From NCBI RefSeq assembly GCF_001613265.1, contig NZ_BDCA01000034.1, positions 1 to 64,000 on the forward strand: a DNA stretch of 64,000 nucleotides, read 5' to 3'. Below the pieces are notes generated by a model. That model was not told where the DNA came from. It saw only the letters and a list, made by a program, of their open reading frames with translations, and did not search any database. This DNA is from Nocardia vermiculata NBRC 100427 (GTDB lineage Bacteria; Actinomycetota; Actinomycetes; Mycobacteriales; Mycobacteriaceae). Of this stretch, positions 1-7,653 are shown in pieces. Each line of letters begins with the position of its first letter. Within the stretch, counting starts at the first letter, position 1. The position numbers were made by a program, and so were the translations under genes.

Positions 1-656
1 TGAAATGTTGCGGCGGTGCCCTTGACGAAGGCCGTGGTGTTCTTCAGTTGACGGGCGAATACCTCGGGGTCGAGGGGCTTGGGTGCGGGGATCTCGTCGA
101 TCAGCTCGATACCGACCTCGGCCGCGGTCTCGGTGCTGCGGTCCTGGAAGGACTGGCGGCCGACCAAGTTGGTGGTGTCCGGTCCGAGGGGGAGCCAGGC
201 GCCCTCGGCGGGCTTGTCGACGCTGGCGATGATGCTGAACCGGCCCTCGTCGTCGACCGGAATCTCGTCGGTGCTGATTTCGCCGGTCGAGGCCATGGTG
301 CCGTCGATATGGTAGCGGCTGGCCTTCGAGCCGAAGGTCAGCAAGGGGACGGTGCCGCGCTTCCCACTGATCCGGTAGCGGTACTTGGGTGAAATCCGTG
401 CGCCCATATAGATGTTGTCCGGGTTGTCGGCGCCGATCTTGCACTTGAGATGAGGGTCGAGGGCGTTGGTGATGGCAGGGTAGAGGGGATCGGAATTCTC
501 GATCGAGTTGAGCGAGGCACACCGGAGCAGACGGATCAGGTAGCGAATCCCTTCGGCCTGATTGAGCGGGTCCTGCGGTGCGGCCTCGTCGATCAATGCC
601 TGTCCGGCGTCACGCAGTTCGTCACAGAAGTCGTTCCAGGCCTTGTTCACGGTCAT
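1..656 (-). CDS. DUF1214-like protein, 3' end cut by window edge
   Basis: The reverse strand is open from ATG at 656 to position 1 without a stop, giving about 218 residues of an incomplete protein. It starts MTVNKAWNDFC. The middle part has the pattern NPDNIYMGARIS, then YRISGKRGT, then DDEGRFSIIAS and a later VGRQSFQDR. From memory this resembles the N-terminal half of DUF1214-type proteins, which often sit in catabolic clusters of mycobacteria and sphingomonads and have no settled biochemical role. No signal peptide is visible. It points away from the oxidoreductase genes at 843 onward, so 657-842 is a divergent promoter region of 186 bases. The family call is moderate; the coding call is good because the frame stays open and has codon bias like its neighbours. 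Confidence 0.72.
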   Translation of the reverse strand, partial: MTVNKAWNDFCDELRDAGQALIDEAAPQDPLNQAEGIRYLIRLLRCASLNSIENSDPLYPAITNALDPHLKCKIGADNPDNIYMGARISPKYRYRISGKRGTVPLLTFGSKASRYHIDGTMASTGEISTDEIPVDDEGRFSIIASVDKPAEGAWLPLGPDTTNLVGRQSFQDRSTETAAEVGIELIDEIPAPKPLDPEVFARQLKNTTAFVKGTAATF

Positions 657-842
657 CGGATCCTCCGGTTCGTCGACGATTGCCCTCAGCAATGTATGCG
701 GTGAGCTGGGCCTGCTGTCGTGTGGTCTCGGTCACCAGGACATCCCGCTGGTCAGGACGACGGCTGCTCGGACACAACGGGATTCCTACCCTGGACCGGT
801 GATGTCAGGTGAGCGCGCAGTGCCGCACGTGTGGGTCGGCCG

Positions 843-1736
843 ATGAGGCTGGGTCTGGCCACGCCCGTGGTCCTTACAGTGCCCGGCCATACTGCGGAGT
901 GGGAGGACACCGCGGGTATCGCGGAGATCACCCGGGTGGCCGAGCGGGCCGACCGGCTCGGATTCCATTTCCTCACCTGCAGCGAACACATCGCGATGCC
1001 GCCGGGGATCCCGTCGCCGCAACTGCCGCAAGGCCGTGGCACCCGCTACTGGGACCCGCTGGCGACCCTGTCCTGGCTGGCCGCTCGTACCGAGAACATC
1101 CGCCTGCTGACCAACGTCCTCGTGCTCGGCTACCACCATCCGCTGGCCGTCGCCAAGCGGTACGGCACGCTCGACCGGATGAGCGGCGGCCGGGTCCGGC
1201 TCGGTCTCGGTGTCGGCACGGCCGAGGAGGAATTCCGGACGCTGGGTGCGCAATTCGAGGACCGAGGGGCGCGGGCCGACGACGCGATTCGGGCACTGCG
1301 GGCGGCGCTGTCCCGGACAGATCCCGAATACCACGGTGAATTCTATGATTTCGCTGGTCTGGTGGTCGATCCGTGTGCAGTGCAACCGCGGGTACCGCTG
1401 TGGGTGGGCGGGCACACCGAACGCGCGCTCCGCCGGGCCGTCACACTCGCGGACGGATGGATTCCCGGCGCCCCGGATGTCGAGACCCTTCGAACGATGC
1501 TGGCCGCCTACCCCGACCGGCCTGACGGATTCGAGGTCGTCGCGGGCGTCGGGGCAGCGATGGACCCGCTGGCACACCCCGAGCGGGCGGCGGACGCGCT
1601 CGGCACGATGGCCGATGCCGGCGTGACGATGGTCCCGTTCCGGCCGGTCAGCCGGTCGCTGGAGCACTACCTCGAGCAGCTCGAAGCGCTCGCCGCGCTG
1701 GATGTCTTCGAAGCCCTGGCTCCGGGATCTCGGTGA
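843..1736 (+). CDS. LLM-class (luciferase-like) F420/flavin-dependent oxidoreductase
   Basis: This 297-residue protein belongs to the bacterial-luciferase-like TIM-barrel family. Visible family features are a strand-1 MRLGLATPV, the segment LTNVLVLGYHHPLAVAKRYGTLDRMSGGRVRLGLGVG, split here as LTNVLVLGYHHP and GGRVRLGLGVGT, and a late GGHTERALRRAV followed by DGWIPG. In actinobacteria such proteins commonly use coenzyme F420 for hydride transfer, but the cofactor cannot be read from the sequence. ATG 843 was chosen over GTG 831 because MRLG is the expected first strand; the ribosome site is weak. A second member of the family follows 124 bases downstream on the same strand, so the two probably act in one pathway. 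Substrate unknown. Confidence 0.88.
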   Translation: MRLGLATPVVLTVPGHTAEWEDTAGIAEITRVAERADRLGFHFLTCSEHIAMPPGIPSPQLPQGRGTRYWDPLATLSWLAARTENIRLLTNVLVLGYHHPLAVAKRYGTLDRMSGGRVRLGLGVGTAEEEFRTLGAQFEDRGARADDAIRALRAALSRTDPEYHGEFYDFAGLVVDPCAVQPRVPLWVGGHTERALRRAVTLADGWIPGAPDVETLRTMLAAYPDRPDGFEVVAGVGAAMDPLAHPERAADALGTMADAGVTMVPFRPVSRSLEHYLEQLEALAALDVFEALAPGSR

Positions 1737-1860
1737 TCGGGATCACTGCCGGCTCCTGATGGACTCGTCCTTAGGTTGAGGACGCATGGAAATGATGAAC
1801 AGGGTGGGGTTCGTCCACGGCGGCACCGAAAGCCGTCGTACGCGGTGAGGAGGCCTTCTG

Positions 1861-2733
1861 ATGAAATGGGCACTGTCCGGCGCGATGCTCGGTGCGCGTG
1901 AGCTGCTCGAGCTCGCTCCCGCAGCCGAATCCTCCGGCTATCACAGCATTGCGATGCCGGATTCGGTGTTCTATCCGGAGACGGTGTCGGCGGATTACCC
2001 GTATACCCCGGACGGCAAGCGGATGTGGAACGCCGAGATGCCGATGCCCGACCCGTTCATCATGATGTCGGCGATGGCCGCGGTCACCGAGCGGCTGGAG
2101 TTCTCCACCAACGTACTCAAACTGCCGCTGCGCGATCCGCTGCTCACCGCCAAACAGGTGGCGACCATGGCGGTCCTGTCCGGTAACCGGATCGGGATCG
2201 GTGTCGGGGTGTCCTGGATTCCGGAGGAGTTCACGTTCACGCGGACCGACATGCGCACCCGTGGTGCCCGCACCGACGAAGCCATCGAGATCATCAAGGC
2301 CGTCTGTGCCGGCAACGGCCCGGAGTGGGTCGAATACCACGGGAAGCACTACGACTTCGATCGGTTGATGATCAGCCCGGCGCCCGACCGGGCGGTCCCG
2401 ATCTACGTGGGCGGGCACAGCGAGCCCGGCCTCCGACGTGCTGCGCGGGCAGGGGACGGCTGGATCTCGGTGAACGTTCCGACCGATCAGCTGAAGGTGT
2501 CCATCGCCCGGCTGTCGGACCTCCGCGCCGAGTACGGCCGCTCGGAATTGCCGTTCGAGATCGACGTGTCACCGACCGATATAACAGATCTCGACGGCTA
2601 CCGCGCGATCGAGTCGGCCGGCGCGACCGTCTGCCGGGTCACGCCCTGGCATATCTACGACGTCGAGCAGACCACCGTCGGCCGGATCGCCGCACTTCAC
2701 CGGTTCGCGGACGAGGTCATCGCGAGGTACTGA
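1861..2733 (+). CDS. LLM-class (luciferase-like) F420/flavin-dependent oxidoreductase
   Basis: This 290-residue luciferase-like oxidoreductase is a paralogue of the gene at 843. It shares the LTAKQVATMAVLSGNRIGIGVG block (here TAKQVATMAVLSGNRIGIG) and the GGHSEPGLRRAARAGDGW block near residues 185-205. The start ATG at 1861 has a strong ribosome binding site, GTGAGGAGG, a few bases upstream. The 124-base gap after the first oxidoreductase could hold its own promoter. It is followed by a perfect 10-bp stem at 2746-2780, so transcription likely stops there. The family reaction is flavin- or F420-dependent redox chemistry on an organic substrate; nothing here identifies it. Confidence 0.88.
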   Translation: MKWALSGAMLGARELLELAPAAESSGYHSIAMPDSVFYPETVSADYPYTPDGKRMWNAEMPMPDPFIMMSAMAAVTERLEFSTNVLKLPLRDPLLTAKQVATMAVLSGNRIGIGVGVSWIPEEFTFTRTDMRTRGARTDEAIEIIKAVCAGNGPEWVEYHGKHYDFDRLMISPAPDRAVPIYVGGHSEPGLRRAARAGDGWISVNVPTDQLKVSIARLSDLRAEYGRSELPFEIDVSPTDITDLDGYRAIESAGATVCRVTPWHIYDVEQTTVGRIAALHRFADEVIARY

Positions 2734-3086
2734 CCTCGGGTCGATCGCTCGGCGCGCGCCACCACGGCGGGCGCCGAGCGGGGTCGTGACCCGCCGTGTC
2801 CGGATCATCCGCCGGGCGATCAATCAGATTGTGCCGGCGCGGTTCTCGTGGTCTGCATGGCACCTCCTCGGATACCGGGGCGCTACGCGGCGCTCTACGC
2901 CGGTGTGCACCAACGTCTCGTCCAGACCCGGTCGGTCCAGCCCTCAGCCTCTTCGGTCCCGAAAAGTGTGTGTTCTCGTCGGCGGAAGGAGAAGGTTTCT
3001 CACTGGCTGGGACATCCCGCACGGGCAGGGTGTCGAAAAGCACACCATCCGGTTGAGAACTGCGGAGGGACTGAGGACGGAGCACG
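2734..3086. other. 353-base intergenic region before the HsaA-like gene
   Basis: Besides the hairpin at 2746-2780, no convincing gene is seen. The reverse strand has a 12-residue ORF (2858 to 2820) with a good ribosome site, but no reverse-strand gene lies downstream to be controlled. The promoter of the monooxygenase at 3087 should be here; no clear -10/-35 pair could be picked. The start at 3087 is preceded by GGAGGGACTGAGGACGGAGC. Confidence 0.4.
2746..2780 (+). terminator. GC-rich hairpin after the LLM oxidoreductase
   Basis: Arms 2746-2755 (CGCTCGGCGC) and 2771-2780 (GCGCCGAGCG) pair perfectly over 10 bp around a 15-base loop, 13 bases after the stop codon at 2733. There is no U tract, which is usual for actinobacterial terminators. 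Confidence 0.6.
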
Positions 3087-4253
3087 ATGACCAACGAGAT
3101 TCTCGACAAGGTTCGGCCGTTGTTGCCCAGCATCATCGAGCGCGCCAAGGCGACCGACACCGAGGGCGCCATACCGCCCGAAACCATCGCCGAACTCACC
3201 ATGGCCGGAGTCTTCCGGATGCTCCAGCCGCGGCGCTTCGGTGGTCTCGAGTGTGATCCGGTGCAGTTCTACGAGGTGGTCCGGGCAATCTCGGGCGCCT
3301 GCGGCTCGACCGGCTGGGTCGCCTCCATCCTCGGCGTGCATCCGTGGCAACTCGGTCTCTTCGACGAGCGGGCCCAGGCAGAAGTATGGGGCGAGGACCC
3401 GGACACGCTGGTCTCATCGGCGTATGCGCCCGTGGGACGCCTCAAACAGGTGGACGGCGGCTTCGAGCTCAGCGGCCGTTGGCGCTACTCCTCGGGCTGC
3501 GGCCACGCGTCATGGGCTGTGCTGGGGGGACTGGTGACCGATCTCGGAGGCAAGCCCGTCGACGTCGTCACGCTGTTGGTACCGCGCACCGACTACCGGA
3601 TCGACGAGGTCTGGGATGTGACGGGACTGCGCGGCACGGCGAGCAACGACATCCTGGTGGACAAGGCGTTCGTCCCCGCCCACCGCACGATCCGCAACTA
3701 CGAGCAGGCTCAGCTGTGGGGCCCGGGGCAGAAGGTCAATACCGGCCCGCTCTACCGGATGCCGTTTGCCTCGATATTCACCTCGGCGGTCACCGCTCCG
3801 GTGATCGGCGCGGTCTCCGGCTGCTACGAGGCCTATATCTCCGAGATGCGGAATCGGATTCGGCTCAGCTACGGAGGTGGCCGCTACTCCGAAGACCAAT
3901 TCGTGCAGGTCGCCGTCGCCCGCGCCGCATCCGAGATCGACGCCGCGATACTGCAAATGGATCGCAATCTCACCGAGCTCTACGCACATGCGGTGCGGCA
4001 TACCGAGATTCCCGCCGAACTGCGATTGCGCACGCGTCGTGATCAGGTCCGCGCCACCGAACGGGCTCTGGGGGCGATCGACATCCTGTTCAAGATCGCC
4101 GGTGGCACTTCCCTCGCGCGGGGAAACCCGATCGAGCGTTCCTGGCGCGATGCGCATGCGGGCAGCGTTCATGTCGCGAACGACGTCGAGCGCGCCCTGG
4201 CCATGTACGGCCGAGGCGAGTTCGGCTTCACCGTCGAGGACACCCTGGTATGA
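3087..4253 (+). CDS. HsaA-like flavin-dependent monooxygenase, oxygenase component (acyl-CoA dehydrogenase fold)
   Basis: The 388-residue product has the acyl-CoA-dehydrogenase fold of two-component (group D) flavin monooxygenases such as HsaA, which hydroxylates a secosteroid phenol in cholesterol degradation (about 394 residues). Visible features are the N-terminal helical part with VFRMLQPRRFGG, the middle GFELSGRWRYSSGCGHASW, the LLVPRTDY barrel segment and the C-terminal helices with WRDAHAGSVHVAND. These enzymes take reduced FMN or FAD from a separate reductase. No reductase gene is adjacent; the nearest flavin-reductase-type gene is at 21835-22326. The gene stands alone, after a terminator-like hairpin and before a 490-base region with a palindrome and small ORFs. 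A phenolic substrate is plausible but inferred. Confidence 0.85.
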   Translation: MTNEILDKVRPLLPSIIERAKATDTEGAIPPETIAELTMAGVFRMLQPRRFGGLECDPVQFYEVVRAISGACGSTGWVASILGVHPWQLGLFDERAQAEVWGEDPDTLVSSAYAPVGRLKQVDGGFELSGRWRYSSGCGHASWAVLGGLVTDLGGKPVDVVTLLVPRTDYRIDEVWDVTGLRGTASNDILVDKAFVPAHRTIRNYEQAQLWGPGQKVNTGPLYRMPFASIFTSAVTAPVIGAVSGCYEAYISEMRNRIRLSYGGGRYSEDQFVQVAVARAASEIDAAILQMDRNLTELYAHAVRHTEIPAELRLRTRRDQVRATERALGAIDILFKIAGGTSLARGNPIERSWRDAHAGSVHVANDVERALAMYGRGEFGFTVEDTLV

Positions 4254-4285
4254 GTGCCCGCAGATCCGGTTCCGGAGGAGAAAGC

Positions 4286-4360
4286 ATGCGTGAACCGCCG
4301 AATTACAGTGTCTGCCACCGTTTTGCTGGAAACACATCGCCCGCACGGCCGGGCTGCTAA
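4286..4360 (+). CDS. Possible 24-residue small ORF downstream of the HsaA-like gene
   Basis: ATG 4286 lies five bases after a strong GGAGGAG and opens a 25-codon frame, MREPPNYSVCHRFAGN and on to ...PARPGC, ending TAA at 4360. It begins 32 bases after the monooxygenase stop, so it could be co-transcribed. No family is recognised and there is no membrane or signal segment. The only evidence is the good initiation site. It may be a chance ORF. Confidence 0.25.
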   Translation: MREPPNYSVCHRFAGNTSPARPGC

Positions 4361-4364
4361 TCTA

Positions 4365-4386
4365 ACCTTCCAAGCGCTTGTTAGGT
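4365..4386. promoter_or_regulatory. 22-bp interrupted palindrome with core CAAGCGCTTG (TetR-type operator candidate)
   Basis: The perfect 10-bp core CAAGCGCTTG (4371-4380) is flanked symmetrically by ACCT (4365-4368) and AGGT (4383-4386), so 18 of 22 positions are palindromic. The core matches the CAAGnnCTTG of the KstR2 motif known from mycobacteria, although the outer A of that motif is missing on the left. It lies about 360 bases upstream of the IclR gene. The two KstR2-like TetR proteins encoded at 9590 and 13729 are candidate binders; that link is inference. Confidence 0.55.
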
Positions 4387-4484
4387 AACCACGGCTGAGC
4401 GACGAGAACGTCGCCCGTTGGTGATTCATCGGACCCGAGATCACGCCAGGCAATCAGGAAATGTGAGAGGACCTGCACCGTCAT

Positions 4485-4748
4485 ATGACGGCTGACGTGC
4501 AGACCGGGGAACGGGATATCGAATACTCCACGGGGCCGCGGGCTACCTCGACGACTCCGCGGCAACCCATCGGCTGCCGCGCCCTGTGGCCGCGAGCCCG
4601 GGACTCATCGCCCGGAGCACCGCTGGACCGAGGGGTGACGAGCACAAACAGACGGCACGAGGACCGCGGCCTGCACAGTACCGAAGCACTCGCCTTCGGA
4701 CGGATCACCGGCAGGACCGCAGCAGCGACAACAGGAGGATCCTCATGA
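4485..4748 (+). CDS. Possible 87-residue ORF of unknown function, coupled to the IclR gene
   Basis: ATG 4485 opens an 87-residue frame (MTADVQTGERDIEYSTG...) whose TGA at 4746-4748 overlaps the IclR start codon at 4745 in an ATGA arrangement. Such overlaps are the rule between true operon genes in this window, which is the main reason to list it. The first half has GC-biased third positions like its neighbours; the second half is richer in A-ending codons and looks less coding. No family is recognised. It may be a remnant or simply the IclR leader. The rest of 4254-4744 holds the palindrome at 4365 and the 24-residue ORF at 4286. Confidence 0.25.
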   Translation: MTADVQTGERDIEYSTGPRATSTTPRQPIGCRALWPRARDSSPGAPLDRGVTSTNRRHEDRGLHSTEALAFGRITGRTAAATTGGSS

Positions 4749-5620
4749 CAACACTGATCCCGGATGTCGGGTGTACCCCCGCGGCCACGCCTCCGTCGAT
4801 GCTCGATCGGATGACGCTGATCATGGAGTGCTTCACCAGTGGACCGGCTCGCCTGACGCTCGAGGACGTCGTCACGGCCACCCAGCTGCCCAGGTCCACC
4901 ACCCACCGGATTCTGGTGGACCTGGTGCGGCTGGGCTGGCTGGGGCGGACACAGGACGGCTACGGCCTGGGCACTCGGCCACTGGCACTGCAGGGCAACG
5001 CCGGAAACGGCCGCCTCCGCGAAGTCACTGCCGAAACCCTGCACGATCTCGCCCTCCGCACCGGCATGGTTGTCCACCTGGCCGTGTTGGTCGACACCGA
5101 CATCCTGTATCTGGACAAGGTGGGAGGTCGTTTCGCCACGCAGGTACCTTCCCGGGTCGGTGGTCGAGCGCCCGCGCACTCGACGGGTCTGGGGAAGGCG
5201 ATGCTCGCGTGGTTGCCGCCGGAACAGGTCGACCGCCAGTTGGAGGGGGCGATCGGCCGGCTGACGAACCGGACCATCTGTCGTATCTCCACGCTGCACC
5301 AGGAACTCGCCCGGATTCGCAACCGCGTCGGCGGCCTGACCTTCGAACGCGGCGAGTGCTTCCCGGAGGTGGCATGCGTAGCCGCCGCCATCCGATCGCC
5401 CGAAGGGCCGGTCGCCGGAATTTCGTTGTGCGGGAATATCAGTGCAAACCTGGAGAGCGTGGCGCCGTTGGTCGCGCACGCTGCCCGCTCGGTGTCGGAG
5501 GAACTGTTCCCGCGCCGCAAGGCGTCCCGTTGCCGGACGGTGGCTCCGGTAGCGCAGGGATGGTCTGCCGAACTACTGGACTCGCTGTTGACCGTCGGCT
5601 CGGGCTCGGACTGGATCTGA
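4745..5620 (+). CDS. IclR-family transcriptional regulator
   Basis: This 291-residue protein has an N-terminal winged-helix domain (roughly residues 18-75; MLDRMTLIMECF, then TLEDVVTATQLPRSTTHRIL and LVRLGWLGR) and a C-terminal IclR effector domain (from about residue 95; HLAVLVDTDILYLDKV, HSTGLGKAMLAWL, FERGECFPEVACVAAAI). IclR proteins usually sense small acids, often aromatic or keto acids, and control catabolic operons. ATG 4745 was chosen because it follows AGGAGG closely and starts the family domain; an in-frame GTG at 4586 would add 53 unrelated residues. The ABC importer starts 190 bases downstream, behind a cluster of repeated half-sites at 5655-5700, so that importer is its likely target. 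Confidence 0.92.
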   Translation: MTTLIPDVGCTPAATPPSMLDRMTLIMECFTSGPARLTLEDVVTATQLPRSTTHRILVDLVRLGWLGRTQDGYGLGTRPLALQGNAGNGRLREVTAETLHDLALRTGMVVHLAVLVDTDILYLDKVGGRFATQVPSRVGGRAPAHSTGLGKAMLAWLPPEQVDRQLEGAIGRLTNRTICRISTLHQELARIRNRVGGLTFERGECFPEVACVAAAIRSPEGPVAGISLCGNISANLESVAPLVAHAARSVSEELFPRRKASRCRTVAPVAQGWSAELLDSLLTVGSGSDWI

Positions 5621-5654
5621 CCGCGGCCGACCGAATCTCTTTCGCTGTCGGGCG

Positions 5655-5700
5655 ATTTCGTACTCACATCTCGTACTCCCAGTCACTGAGAGTGCGAAAT
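5655..5700. promoter_or_regulatory. Triple half-site array upstream of the ABC importer operon
   Basis: TCGTACTC occurs at 5658-5665 and again at 5671-5678, and its near-inverse GAGTGCGA lies at 5690-5697. The outer pair forms an inverted repeat, ATTTCGTACTC (5655-5665) against GAGTGCGAAAT (5690-5700), with one mismatch in 11. A TATATT that could be a -10 element follows at about 5720. The position between the IclR gene and dppB-like gene suggests an IclR operator; it could also act as the IclR terminator. Confidence 0.5.
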
Positions 5701-5810
5701 GTGAGCTGAATCTCGCGACTTATATTCGGCCTGCGGCAGGCGCCGCCGCAGCTAGAGACAGTCGAAGAGGGCGTCTGCGACGTCCGGCCCCATAACGATG
5801 GTGGAGTGCC

Positions 5811-6755
5811 ATGACCAGATTCATCACCAAACGCCTGCTATTGGCGGTGCCGACGATCATCCTTGTGACACTGCTGGTGTTCGTACTCATGGAGCTTTCT
5901 CCCACGGACCCGGCGGCGGTATTGGCGGGCGACAATCCGACACCGGAACGTCTGGCGGAATTGCACCGGATGCTGGGACTGGACAAACCATTTCTCACTC
6001 GCTACTGGGATTGGGTGTGGGACGCGCTGCACGGCAACTTCGGGGAGTCGGCGGTGACACATCAGTCGGTGATCTCGGACTTGATGTTCCGCCTGCCGAT
6101 CACCGCTTCGCTCCTGGTCTTGGCGCTCGTGTTCAGCCTGGTGATGGGTATCGGCCTGGGCACGGCCGCGGCCCTGAACAAAGGGGGCGTCATCGACTGG
6201 ATCATGAACGGGATCGCCAACCTGCTGATGGCGATTCCGCCGTTCGTGGCCGCCGTGCTCCTGGTGCTCTTCCTCGCGATCATGTCACCGGTTTTTCCCG
6301 CGACCGGTTATGCCAGCCTGTCTGCCGGAATCGGCCCGTGGCTGCAATACACCACGTTGCCCGCGTTGGCGCTCGCGATCATCCCCGGCGCGCTGCTGAC
6401 CCGGCAGGTGCGCGGCGCGCTGGTCGACGCCCTCGAGGAGGACTACGTACGCACCGCCCGGGCGAAGGGCCTGCGGCGTCGCATGGTGATCGGCAAACAT
6501 GCCGCGAAGAACGCCGCGGTTCCGGTCGTCACGGTGCTCGGCCTGGTGATCACCAGCATGCTCGGTGGCGCCGTTGTCGTCGAGAAGATCTTCGCGATAC
6601 CAGGTCTGGGGTCCCTGAGCGTGGAGTCCGTCCTCAATGGTGACCTGGTCACCCTGCAGGGGCTGGTGCTCCTCATCGCGATCATCGTGACCGTCGTCAA
6701 TCTCCTCGTCGATGCGTCCTACGGCTACTTCAACCCGAGACTGAGGGTCCGATGA
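5811..6755 (+). CDS. DppB/OppB-type ABC transporter permease
   Basis: This 314-residue inner-membrane protein is the first permease of a peptide/nickel-type ABC importer. It has a first membrane helix at about residues 8-30 (LLLAVPTIILVTLLVFVL), the family ELSPTDPA motif right after it, and about five further helices. The cytoplasmic EAA loop that contacts the ATPases reads EDYVRTARAKGLRRRMV. ATG 5811 is the only good start. The next gene begins inside this stop codon (ATGA), so the two permeases are translationally coupled. The substrate cannot be predicted because no binding protein is encoded nearby. Confidence 0.93.
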   Translation: MTRFITKRLLLAVPTIILVTLLVFVLMELSPTDPAAVLAGDNPTPERLAELHRMLGLDKPFLTRYWDWVWDALHGNFGESAVTHQSVISDLMFRLPITASLLVLALVFSLVMGIGLGTAAALNKGGVIDWIMNGIANLLMAIPPFVAAVLLVLFLAIMSPVFPATGYASLSAGIGPWLQYTTLPALALAIIPGALLTRQVRGALVDALEEDYVRTARAKGLRRRMVIGKHAAKNAAVPVVTVLGLVITSMLGGAVVVEKIFAIPGLGSLSVESVLNGDLVTLQGLVLLIAIIVTVVNLLVDASYGYFNPRLRVR

Positions 6756-7651
6756 CTACTTCACACACCCCGGCTCCCGCAACGGGCACCCGCCCGAAGG
6801 TGCGACGCCGCCGGGAAAGCCGAGTGCTGAAGCGATTGCTGCACAACAAGGTAGCGATGGCATCCATCGTGGTCCTGCTGTTGCTCGTCGTGATTGCGGC
6901 CACCGGATCGATCCTTGCGCCCTACGATCCGAATGCGGTCTCGCTGTCACTGCGGCTCACCGGCCCGTCCGGTGCTCACTGGCTCGGCACCGACGAACTG
7001 GGACGCGACGTGCTGAGCCGATTGATCGTCGCGACCCGCGTCGACCTGCTCGCCTCCGCCCAGGCGGTCGGGCTGGCGCTACTGATCGGTGTACCGCTCG
7101 GGATCGTCGCCGGGTACGTCGGCGGGGTGACCGACGCACTGTTGAGCCGGATCATCGACGCACTCATGACGCTGCCGCCGCTGATTCTCGCGGTCGTGGT
7201 TGTCGCTATCCTCGGTCCTGGCCTGCACAACGCGATGCTTGCGATCGCGATTCTCATCGTGCCCAGCTTCTATCGCATCGTCCGGGCCTCCACGGAAGGG
7301 GCTCGCAGCGAGCTCTACATCGAGAGTGCGCGAGCCAGTGGCTGCAGCAGTTGGCGCATTCTGTGGCGGCACATCCTTCCCGCGGTGCTGCCGGCCCTGT
7401 TGGTACAGGCATCGTTCTCCGCGTCGGTGGTGATCGTGGCCGAGGCGAGCCTGTCTTTTCTGGGGCTGGGTGCCCGTGCGCCGCAGGCGACGTGGGGGCT
7501 GATGCTCAGCGATGCATCGGCGAGCATCACCACGAGTAGCTACCTGATCTATCCGCCGACCATCATGGTCGCGATCACAATCCTGGCCTTCTCACTTCTG
7601 GGTGACGGCCTCCGCGACGCCCTCGGGCGCCAGAGCACGGATGGGCGCTGA
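6752..7651 (+). CDS. DppC/OppC-type ABC transporter permease
   Basis: This 299-residue second permease has the family N-terminal region (LLHNKVAMASIVVLLLLV as helix 1 at about residues 30-50), the GAHWLGTDELGRDVLSRL motif that is a hallmark of OppC/DppC proteins, and the EAA loop SELYIESARASGCSSWRI. It ends after helix 6 (LIYPPTIMVAITILAFSLLG). It overlaps the preceding permease by four bases and is followed after two bases by the first ATPase gene. It should form a heterodimer with the 5811 product in the membrane. Confidence 0.93.
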   Translation: MTTSHTPAPATGTRPKVRRRRESRVLKRLLHNKVAMASIVVLLLLVVIAATGSILAPYDPNAVSLSLRLTGPSGAHWLGTDELGRDVLSRLIVATRVDLLASAQAVGLALLIGVPLGIVAGYVGGVTDALLSRIIDALMTLPPLILAVVVVAILGPGLHNAMLAIAILIVPSFYRIVRASTEGARSELYIESARASGCSSWRILWRHILPAVLPALLVQASFSASVVIVAEASLSFLGLGARAPQATWGLMLSDASASITTSSYLIYPPTIMVAITILAFSLLGDGLRDALGRQSTDGR

Positions 7652-7653
7652 CA

